NCBI GenBank assembly: GCA_900556845.1
Contig: USQO01000031.1
Coordinates: 1-20,809 of the forward strand
DNA length: 20,809 nucleotides
Origin: an uncultured Bacteroides sp.
GTDB taxonomy: Bacteria; Bacteroidota; Bacteroidia; Bacteroidales; Bacteroidaceae
Reading direction: 5' to 3'
Under the pieces are notes generated by a model. That model saw only the letters and a list, made by a program, of their open reading frames with translations. It was not told where the DNA came from and ran no database searches. The translations under genes and the position numbers were made by a program. Shown here piece after piece: positions 8,068 through 14,201 of this stretch (position 1 is the first letter of the stretch; each line of letters starts with the position of its first letter).

Positions 8068-9624
8068 ATGAGCAAGTTATATCCGGTTGGAGTACAGAAT
8101 TTTGAGAAAGTGATTTCCGGCGGTTATGAATACGTAGATAAAACTACTTTAATCTACCAACTATTCAATACGGGAAGCTACTATTTTCTAAGCCGTCCAC
8201 GACGTTTCGGTAAGAGTCTGCTTCTTTCTACAATTGAAGCCTATGCACTGGGAAAGAAGGAACTTTTCAAAGGACTAGCACTAGAGAAACTGGAGAAAGA
8301 CTGGACGGTGTATCCGGTACTGCATTTGGATTTGAATACACAGAAATATGATACTCCCGAATCACTGACCAGCATTCTGAATGATAATTTATGTACTTGG
8401 GAAAGCAGATATGGCACGCGTGAAAGTGAAACAAGCCTCTCACTCCGTTTCCAGGGCATTATTCGCCGCGCCTGCGAGCAGACCGGTCGAAGGGTGGTAA
8501 TTCTCATTGATGAATACGACAAGCCCATGCTCCAGGCTATTGGGGACGAAGCCTTGCAAAACGAGTACCGCGGTACCCTGAAGGCTTTCTATGGAGCCTT
8601 GAAATCTATGGATGGATGCATCCGATTTGCCCTGCTGACAGGTGTCACCAAGTTCGGCAAGGTTAGTGTTTTCAGCGACCTGAACAACCTGCGGGATATT
8701 TCCATGATTGACCAATATACAGAAATTTGTGGTATCAGTGAAAAGGAAATTCATACCTGTTTTGAAGAAGACATCCATGAACTGGCTATAGCTACAAAGA
8801 TGAGTTACGAAGAAACTTGCAAAGAGCTGAAAACCAATTATGATGGTTATCATTTCACGGAAAACGCAATCGGGATGTACAATCCTTTCAGTTTACTGAA
8901 TACCTTCGCCAACCGGCGCTTCGGCAGCTACTGGTTTGAAACAGGGACTCCGACTTACCTGGTTGAACTGCTCAAACTGCACCATTATCCAATCGAGGAG
9001 CTGGAACACATCGTTACCAGCCAACCGGTATTGGACAGCATTGATACGGCTTCTACTGATCCTATTCCCGTCATTTATCAGAGTGGCTACCTGACAATCA
9101 AAGGTTATAACAAGATGTTCGAAAACTACACGCTAGGGTTCCCAAACCGGGAAGTGGAGCAAGGATTCTTCAAATTTCTCCTACCCAATTATGCCTCTGT
9201 AAGCGTGAGCAAGTCACCCTACCAGATCCAGTGCTTCGTGGAGGAAGTCATGGAAGGAAAAGTGGACGATTTCTTTGAACGGCTGAAAACGATGTTTGCC
9301 GATATTCCTTACGAACTGGCACGTGACCGGGAAGTGCACTATCAGAACATTCTTTACATCATTTTCAAACTGATGGGTTTCTATGTGCAGGTGGAATACC
9401 GTACGAACCGGGGACGGATTGACTTGGTGCTCCAGACAAAGGACTACGTGTATATCATGGAATTTAAACTTAACGGGAGTGCAGAAGAGGCACTGGCACG
9501 AATCAAGGCAAAAGGCTATGCAGAACCTTTTGCCAAAGACAACCGTACAGTCTATAAAATCGGAGTCAATTTCAGTGACGAAATCCGGAATATTCAGGAG
9601 GTGAAGATAGTAACGGAGAAATAA
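8068..9624 (+). CDS. AAA-ATPase-like protein with C-terminal PD-(D/E)XK nuclease domain
   Basis: Member of the Bacteroidetes-expanded AAA-ATPase_like (PF09820) plus PDDEXK_9 (PF08011) family. The degenerate Walker A is RPRRFGKS (43-50), and Walker B is VVILIDEYD (143-151) with Asp148/Glu149. The C-terminal domain (about 420-515) shows the nuclease signature GRIDLVL (449-455, Asp452) and IMEFKL (464-469, Glu466 and Lys468), so the catalytic residues appear intact. The 518-aa length is normal. There is no signal peptide or membrane segment, so it is cytoplasmic. It is a single gene with its own candidate promoter, facing the barrel gene tail to tail. Members are annotated only as ATP-binding proteins, and no biochemical role is firmly established to my knowledge. 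DNA processing or defence is inference. Start chosen: the first ATG, giving the family's MSKLYPVGVQNF opening. Confidence 0.9.
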   Translation: MSKLYPVGVQNFEKVISGGYEYVDKTTLIYQLFNTGSYYFLSRPRRFGKSLLLSTIEAYALGKKELFKGLALEKLEKDWTVYPVLHLDLNTQKYDTPESLTSILNDNLCTWESRYGTRESETSLSLRFQGIIRRACEQTGRRVVILIDEYDKPMLQAIGDEALQNEYRGTLKAFYGALKSMDGCIRFALLTGVTKFGKVSVFSDLNNLRDISMIDQYTEICGISEKEIHTCFEEDIHELAIATKMSYEETCKELKTNYDGYHFTENAIGMYNPFSLLNTFANRRFGSYWFETGTPTYLVELLKLHHYPIEELEHIVTSQPVLDSIDTASTDPIPVIYQSGYLTIKGYNKMFENYTLGFPNREVEQGFFKFLLPNYASVSVSKSPYQIQCFVEEVMEGKVDDFFERLKTMFADIPYELARDREVHYQNILYIIFKLMGFYVQVEYRTNRGRIDLVLQTKDYVYIMEFKLNGSAEEALARIKAKGYAEPFAKDNRTVYKIGVNFSDEIRNIQEVKIVTEK

Positions 9625-9695
9625 TATCACATACTATCCAATCACTACCGCACTTACTCTAGCTTCCTAATAAGAATATTCTCTTCTTTATTCAT

Positions 9696-9741
9696 AAAAA
9701 ATGCTCAGGCAAGCAAAATACTTACCAGAGAGCTCTTTTTT
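9696..9741. terminator. Likely bidirectional terminator between convergent genes
   Basis: Hairpin with inner arms GGCAAG (9708-9713) and CTTACC (9721-9726, one wobble pair), a 7-nt loop and outer arms GCTC (9703-9706) and GAGC (9730-9733) across a small asymmetric internal loop. Six A's precede it (9696-9701) and a T-rich run follows (9734-9741), giving a U-tract on both strands. It suits both the ATPase gene on + and the barrel gene on -. Confidence 0.6.
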
Positions 9742-11845
9742 ATCGGATAATCCCTGTGTCACTGTCCTTCAACTGGATGGAGCGGTTGACAGCGCGGAAC
9801 TTGCGTCCTTTGGTCAGTCGCCTCGTCACGGTCAGGTTGACGAGGTTGCAGGCATCGCGACTGTAGAGGACGGTGGTCTTTTGGAGATTCCGGTTCAGAA
9901 CTTCCGATTCGAACATTTTGTATTTGTGTTGAAAGGGCTGTTGCCAGATAAGGGCAAACTGCCAGTCTTTGTAGCTGTAGGCGGCCTTCAGGGCGATGTC
10001 GCCTCCGCTGTAGCCTTTGGTTTCCCCTTCCAGAAAGCGGGAACCGTTGTCGGTGTAGGCATGGAGGGAGAGGTTGCCTAAGTAGGCGTTGAGGGCTCCC
10101 GTGGCAAAGTAAGACGTGTAGCAGTGGGTATAGTCGTGGCCGAAGTTGAAGCAGCGGAACAGTCCTCCGTAGGCCGTGACGGAGAGTTTTTCCGGCAAAA
10201 GCCAGTAGCTTACATAGGCCATGGCCTGCAGGGCATCAATTTCTTTCTGGTTGCGCTGGGTGTAGATGAACCGATCGTCGGACGTGCGTTCGTACACCGC
10301 CATGTTGGGGTGAGGACATTTCTTGTAGAAGCCTTGCGCATAGGCTTGCAGGCGGGTGTCGTTGTACGACAGCCGGAGGGTGTGATACATCTCCCGGTTG
10401 GGCTTGAGGTCGGGACTGCCTACGGTCCATTCCATGCGGTTGGTGCGAATGGCGGCATCGCTGATCATGGCCACCCGTGAGGTGCGTTCGTTCAGTTGGA
10501 AATTGTAGCCCAGTTGCAGGGAGTGGGTGAAGTTGTAGTTCAGGGCTGCTTTCGGACAGAAACTCCAGTAATTGTACGAATGGGCTTGCTGACGGTAGTG
10601 CAGGTAGCTGCCTCCGATGCCTGCCGAGTAGCGGAGTTTGCCCCACGTTCCCTTGATTTCGGAGAACAGGTACACGCGGTTGTGGTGCATGGGGGTGACG
10701 GAAGAAACATCGCCCGTATATTCATTGTTCGTGTATTTCTGGCTGTAGTTGAGGCCGGCAGAAAGGGTGAAGGGTTTCAACCGGTTTTCGTAAATGGCCT
10801 CGCTCAGCAGGGAGTAGGTGCATCCGTCCACGTCGTAACGGTAGGGCGAACCTTCGTCGTAGCTGTCGGAGGAGCGGGTGCCGATGTACGTACCCACGGC
10901 ATTGAGAGTAAGCGACTGCCGGGAAGTGAACTGCTGGAAATAGTAGAGGTCGAGCACCGGACTGCTGCTCTGGCTTTGTTGCTGTTCGAGGGCGGTGTAC
11001 GTCTGTGCCCCGTCTACAATCTGTTTCTGACTGAAATCACCCGGCACGTGACTGAAGTCGCCGCTCAGTGAAGCCTGGAACACGTAGCGGCTGGAATCGG
11101 CCAGGTTGTAGGTCAGTTTCATCTGGTTGCTCAGGCTCCGGTTGCGCGAGGTGAGGTCATTACGCTGGATGGTATAAATGGAACCGTCGTTCAGGTGGTA
11201 GTGTGCGGTTTCCTCCGTCCGTATTCCTTTAAAATCCCGGTAGCCGAAGCTGTAGTTCAGCGACAGCTCACTCTTTCCCGTGTTCCATTTGCCGTACACC
11301 GTGTAATCGCCGTCGCGGGTAGTCAGTGCCTGGGTGAGCGAGGTTCCTAAAGTATATCCGTTGTCCGCCCGTCGGGTAGTGATGTCAATGACGTAGGCAA
11401 TGCCGTCGCCATAGCGCACGCCGGGGTTGTCGATGAAGTCAATCTTGCGGATACTCTTCGGGTCGAGCGACAGCATCTCTGCCTTGTCCGCAATGATGCC
11501 GTTGATACGAATCTGTACACCTCCCCGCTGGTCGATGGCCGAGATGCTGTGAGCCACCTCGTCTACACGGATATTCGGTAAGGTGAGTTGCTGGAGCAGA
11601 CTGTAGCCCGAACGGGAAGAAGCTTTCTGTCGTTCGGAGGGATAGAGCAACAGGCCGTCGGTTTTGTGGATAATCCGGTCGGCTTTGACTTCCACTTCTT
11701 CTAATTCTACGCTGGATGCTACTTCCTGTGCGAGAGTGGGGAGGGCCAGCAATAAAAGAAGAAAGATGCTGGCCAGAAGTCGGGAGACGGTCAGCAGAAG
11801 CCGGCTTTCGGCCTCCTGCTGGAAAAGTAATCTGAGTGTGTTCAT
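9740..11845 (-). CDS. TonB-dependent-receptor-like outer-membrane beta-barrel protein
   Basis: Outer-membrane protein of the PF14905-type family. A long signal peptide (basic n-region, then LLLLLALPTLAQ) ends near residue 40. Residues about 45-158 form a TonB-receptor-type plug (GYSLLQQLTLPNIRVD, QIRINGIIADK, DNPGVRYGDGIAYVIDITTR). Residues about 160-701 are alternating aromatic/polar beta-strands of the barrel. The tail, KGRKFRAVNRSI then DSDTGI, fits the family's usual end. At 701 aa it lacks the N-terminal carboxypeptidase-regulatory-like domain often found in these proteins, and I see no clear TonB box, so active transport is uncertain. Codon use is G+C-rich: three 60-base samples gave 57-62%. 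It has its own promoter and lies 91 nt after the winged-helix regulator gene, whose product is the likely controller. The ligand is unknown; no SusD-like partner is present. Confidence 0.88.
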   Translation of the reverse strand: MNTLRLLFQQEAESRLLLTVSRLLASIFLLLLLALPTLAQEVASSVELEEVEVKADRIIHKTDGLLLYPSERQKASSRSGYSLLQQLTLPNIRVDEVAHSISAIDQRGGVQIRINGIIADKAEMLSLDPKSIRKIDFIDNPGVRYGDGIAYVIDITTRRADNGYTLGTSLTQALTTRDGDYTVYGKWNTGKSELSLNYSFGYRDFKGIRTEETAHYHLNDGSIYTIQRNDLTSRNRSLSNQMKLTYNLADSSRYVFQASLSGDFSHVPGDFSQKQIVDGAQTYTALEQQQSQSSSPVLDLYYFQQFTSRQSLTLNAVGTYIGTRSSDSYDEGSPYRYDVDGCTYSLLSEAIYENRLKPFTLSAGLNYSQKYTNNEYTGDVSSVTPMHHNRVYLFSEIKGTWGKLRYSAGIGGSYLHYRQQAHSYNYWSFCPKAALNYNFTHSLQLGYNFQLNERTSRVAMISDAAIRTNRMEWTVGSPDLKPNREMYHTLRLSYNDTRLQAYAQGFYKKCPHPNMAVYERTSDDRFIYTQRNQKEIDALQAMAYVSYWLLPEKLSVTAYGGLFRCFNFGHDYTHCYTSYFATGALNAYLGNLSLHAYTDNGSRFLEGETKGYSGGDIALKAAYSYKDWQFALIWQQPFQHKYKMFESEVLNRNLQKTTVLYSRDACNLVNLTVTRRLTKGRKFRAVNRSIQLKDSDTGIIR

Positions 11846-11871
11846 TTGTTCCTGTGTGTAAATTTCGGGAA

Positions 11872-11903
11872 CAAAAGTAAGAGGCCGTCACGAAGGTGTC
11901 AAA
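11872..11903 (-). promoter_or_regulatory. Promoter of the outer-membrane barrel gene
   Basis: On the minus strand, TTTG (11903-11900), a 20-nt spacer and TACTTTTG (11879-11872) reproduce the Bacteroides primary-sigma promoter (-33 TTTG, -7 TAnnTTTG). Both boxes predict a start near 11868, giving a leader of about 22 nt before the ATG at 11845. Confidence 0.72.
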
Positions 11904-11910
11904 AACCGAC

Positions 11911-11941
11911 GCTGACATTTGCCTGACAATTCGCTGTCAGC
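11911..11941 (-). promoter_or_regulatory. Putative operator: three hexamers at 11-bp spacing
   Basis: On the + strand CTGACA begins at 11912 and at 11923, and CTGTCA at 11934, an exact 11-bp period (TGTCAG/TGACAG on the minus strand). The cluster occupies about -44 to -71 relative to the predicted barrel start, directly upstream of the -33 box. GCTGACA (11911-11917) and TGTCAGC (11935-11941) also form a 7-bp inverted repeat at its edges. Tandem sites one helical turn apart are typical of OmpR/PhoB winged-helix activators, the class encoded by the adjacent gene. The last repeat overlaps that gene's stop codon. Confidence 0.55.
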
Positions 11942-12833
11942 TTTTCAATTCGTTGATTTCCAGGGAATAGTTTCGTCCTCTGTCGGCCACAATTTTCAGT
12001 CGTGTATGCTCCTCTACGATGGGTTTCAGTCGGCGGATAAGGGTGTAGAGCGTATCGTTGGCATCGTCTTTCTTGGGCCAGAGTGTTGCACAGATTTCCT
12101 CTTTCGAGATGGAGTGGGAAGGTGACTGCCAGAACAGCCGCATCAATTGCTGTTGCATGGGGGTGAAACGGATAGGCGTGTGGTCGGTACCGTAGAAACG
12201 GTTGTCCGCAGCTGAATACGTCAGTCCCCCGAAATCTTCGGCAAATTGCGTACCAACTTCAACCGGTTGTCTGCATCCTTCGGCGAGTTGCAGTACCAGA
12301 TTCTCTTTCTCTCTTTTCCGTAAATACAGCATCGAACCGATGGCCCAGAGGATAGCCACTACCATCAGCCCAGCAGGCAACCATTGGTCGGACATGCCGA
12401 ATATGGCTGCTGCCGACAGACGGGTATAACCTTTCAGGGCCAGTATCTCGCCTGAGTGTCCGCTCTTTATCATCAATGTATCGCTGTAGATGGCCTGTTC
12501 ATCCATCGAACCGCCCTGATACTCCTTATCTACCACATCGAACGTGAGGAAGGAGGTTTCCTTCAGTCGCCGGTTCTTCAGGTGTCGGCAGAACCGTTCG
12601 TCGGACACGGCAATCAGTACCTGTCCGCCCGAAGTACGCCGGAGCTGCTTGTATGCCCGTATCGTGTCTTGCGTCACAACGGGTTCCTTCTTTTCCAGTA
12701 AAGTCAGTGCCAGTGCCTGATTCAGGTCGGCTGTTATTTCGTTTCGGGTCACATGGTAGTTATGAAGCCCAGCCAGCAGGGAAGTCAGCATCAGCACCAG
12801 AAATACGGTGACGGATAATAGTCTGCAATTCAT
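11937..12833 (-). CDS. Membrane-anchored OmpR/PhoB-type winged-helix transcriptional regulator
   Basis: One-component regulator with the sensor outside the membrane and DNA-binding domain inside. With this start (298 aa) helix 1 is at about 5-23, an extracytoplasmic region spans 24-150, helix 2 (WLPAGLMVVAILWAIGSMLYL) is at 151-171, a linker follows, and a Trans_reg_C winged helix lies at about 221-294 (FTPMQQQLMRLFW, ISKEEICATLW, TLYTLIRRLKPIV, GRNYSL). No receiver or kinase domain is present. An in-frame ATG at 12980 would give 347 aa, but that start overlaps the upstream gene by 17 bp and would place a perfect -7 box inside the gene, so 12833 is preferred. The outer-membrane barrel gene follows; the phased repeats between them are the likely binding site. 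The signal sensed is unknown. Confidence 0.84.
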   Translation of the reverse strand: MNCRLLSVTVFLVLMLTSLLAGLHNYHVTRNEITADLNQALALTLLEKKEPVVTQDTIRAYKQLRRTSGGQVLIAVSDERFCRHLKNRRLKETSFLTFDVVDKEYQGGSMDEQAIYSDTLMIKSGHSGEILALKGYTRLSAAAIFGMSDQWLPAGLMVVAILWAIGSMLYLRKREKENLVLQLAEGCRQPVEVGTQFAEDFGGLTYSAADNRFYGTDHTPIRFTPMQQQLMRLFWQSPSHSISKEEICATLWPKKDDANDTLYTLIRRLKPIVEEHTRLKIVADRGRNYSLEINELKS

Positions 12834-12854
12834 AAATATCGGAGTTGGTTTCTG

Positions 12855-12862
12855 CAAATGTA
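12855..12862 (-). promoter_or_regulatory. -7 box for the winged-helix regulator gene
   Basis: The minus strand reads TACATTTG, a perfect TAnnTTTG. Transcription would begin about 15-20 nt before the ATG at 12833, which supports that start. No TTTG is seen at the -33 position. Confidence 0.5.
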
Positions 12863-12963
12863 ATGAATTCTGTGTTCCCTGATAGTATCCGAGCGATATA
12901 AATATTATCAAAGCATAGCCAAATACATATACCATTATTGACCATGATTTCAAACTAAACACT

Positions 12964-13548
12964 TTATTCCCCACTTTCAAAATCCTGGAGTTCCTTGAGT
13001 CCCGACTCTATTTCGGCAATCGAGCGCTTATCCCAATACATATAACCTAAATACGTAGCCAACGCTCCCACAAGAAACATGATTCCATCAGAAATCATCA
13101 GCTGCACACTGCGATAGTGATGATGAATGATAAACACCGAAACAAACAATCCCAATGCAATGAATGGTGTGCAATATAATTCGCCTCTTATCCGGCGCTT
13201 GTAGGCTATTACCCATTTTCGCAAATCCAGCAGCGTTGAGGTCTGCAGGTCGAATTTATACAAAAAACGGATACTCCATAATGAATATAGAATAGTAGCC
13301 GGAAGTACGGTATAAACTATCCACAAAACCTCCTGCCGGATAGAAACATGCATAGCAGCCAGTGGAATAACCACCAGAAAGCATAAGAGCAGGCCTATCG
13401 CCAGAAGATTGGCTCTTACCAGACGGTCGCGGGCTGTCGAGATGCGTTTCTCAATCAGTTCTTTGGCTACTTTACGATTCAGTACTTCACTCTTTCGCAA
13501 TTGTTCGTTCAACAATTCCCAATTTTCCTTCAATTCATCCAGTTCCAT
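12964..13548 (-). CDS. Four-helix membrane protein cotranscribed with ECF sigma factor (possible anti-sigma factor)
   Basis: A charged amphipathic N-terminal region (1-45, ELKENWELLNEQLRKSE then KELIEKR) is followed by four hydrophobic helices at about 47-66, 74-93, 122-141 and 151-170 and a short acidic tail. The gene starts 12 nt after the sigma-factor stop, so the two are surely cotranscribed. In Bacteroidetes an ECF sigma factor is often followed by a membrane protein that holds it inactive, and the cytoplasmic helical N-terminus could serve that role. No zinc anti-sigma motif (HxxxCxxC) is present and the sequence is not a recognised anti-sigma family, so the role is inferred from position only. 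Confidence 0.75.
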   Translation of the reverse strand: MELDELKENWELLNEQLRKSEVLNRKVAKELIEKRISTARDRLVRANLLAIGLLLCFLVVIPLAAMHVSIRQEVLWIVYTVLPATILYSLWSIRFLYKFDLQTSTLLDLRKWVIAYKRRIRGELYCTPFIALGLFVSVFIIHHHYRSVQLMISDGIMFLVGALATYLGYMYWDKRSIAEIESGLKELQDFESGE

Positions 13549-13560
13549 AATCTTAACAGT

Positions 13561-14055
13561 TTATCGGTTCGACATTTTTTTCAGTTTATCTTTTATACGG
13601 CTCAAACGTACGCCGACATTATTTTTGGAAATACCAAGTATCTGTGCAATTTCATCATAACTGCGTTCTTCCAACCAGAGCAAAATCAGAGCTCTTTCCA
13701 GAGGATTCAGAGTTTGAATGAGCTGATATAGCTCACGCAGCCGGTTCGACTTTTCTCCGTCGTCATCGTCATCAAAAACTTCCAGATTGACAGGAAGGGT
13801 TATGGCCTCAACCTGATGCTTAGACTTGCGCAGAAAGGATATGCATGTATTCAGACTGATGCGGTATATCCAGGTAGCCAACAAACTGTCGCCACGGAAA
13901 CCTGGGTAAGCACGCCACAGATTCAGCACGGTCTCCTGATATAAATCATTCAACGATACAGTATCCGAAGCATACATATAGCATACCTTGTAAATAACCC
14001 GTTTATGCTTTTCGAGCATATCCAGAAAATCTTTTTCTACTGATGATTTCTCCAT
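13561..14055 (-). CDS. ECF-family RNA polymerase sigma factor
   Basis: Sigma-70 group 4 (extracytoplasmic function) factor, 164 aa, normal for the class. Region 2 (about 10-78) includes DLYQETVLNLWRAYPGFRG, the core-binding and -10 recognition helices. An acidic linker carries five consecutive Asp residues (95-99). Region 4 (about 105-160) has LNPLERALILLWLEERSYDEIAQILGIS and NVGVRLSRIKDKLKK, the -35-binding helix-turn-helix. It would redirect RNA polymerase to a small regulon in response to envelope or stress signals. First gene of a pair with a membrane protein 12 nt downstream. No TAnnTTTG box lies upstream; a 7-bp inverted repeat there (14072-14096) may be part of its control. Confidence 0.93.
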   Translation of the reverse strand: MEKSSVEKDFLDMLEKHKRVIYKVCYMYASDTVSLNDLYQETVLNLWRAYPGFRGDSLLATWIYRISLNTCISFLRKSKHQVEAITLPVNLEVFDDDDDGEKSNRLRELYQLIQTLNPLERALILLWLEERSYDEIAQILGISKNNVGVRLSRIKDKLKKMSNR

Positions 14056-14071
14056 AATCTGTTATTTCATA

Positions 14072-14096
14072 TTTTTACTGCATTAGTCGGTAAAAA
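14072..14096. repeat. Inverted repeat upstream of the ECF sigma gene
   Basis: TTTTTAC (14072-14078) and GTAAAAA (14090-14096) are perfect complements separated by 11 nt, 17 bp upstream of the sigma-factor start. It could be an operator or part of an autoregulated promoter; A+T richness makes chance possible. Confidence 0.3.
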
Positions 14097-14109
14097 GAGA
14101 AAAAACTTA

Positions 14110-14169
14110 CACCTAAAAGAAAATAAAAACGCCACAACAGAAAAGTCTCCTCTCCCATTGTGGCGTTTT
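14110..14169 (-). terminator. Intrinsic terminator of the purF-carA-carB operon
   Basis: Perfect 12-bp stem AAAACGCCACAA (14126-14137) with TTGTGGCGTTTT (14158-14169) and a 20-nt loop, followed on the minus strand by a U-rich run (14125 down to about 14111). It lies 32 nt after the carB stop and insulates the sigma-factor gene downstream. Confidence 0.9.
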
Positions 14170-14201
14170 AAACGGTATTTAAATCTGCTTAAATGCTAGA
14201 A

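Noticed and set aside
10496..11071. 191-aa and neighbouring open frames on the + strand across the barrel gene
   Set aside because: High G+C content lengthens spurious frames here; the minus-strand barrel protein has a signal peptide, plug and strand pattern.
11897..11901. A fourth TGTCA near the barrel -33 box
   Set aside because: Not in the 11-bp phase of the other three and overlaps the -33 element, so it is probably incidental.
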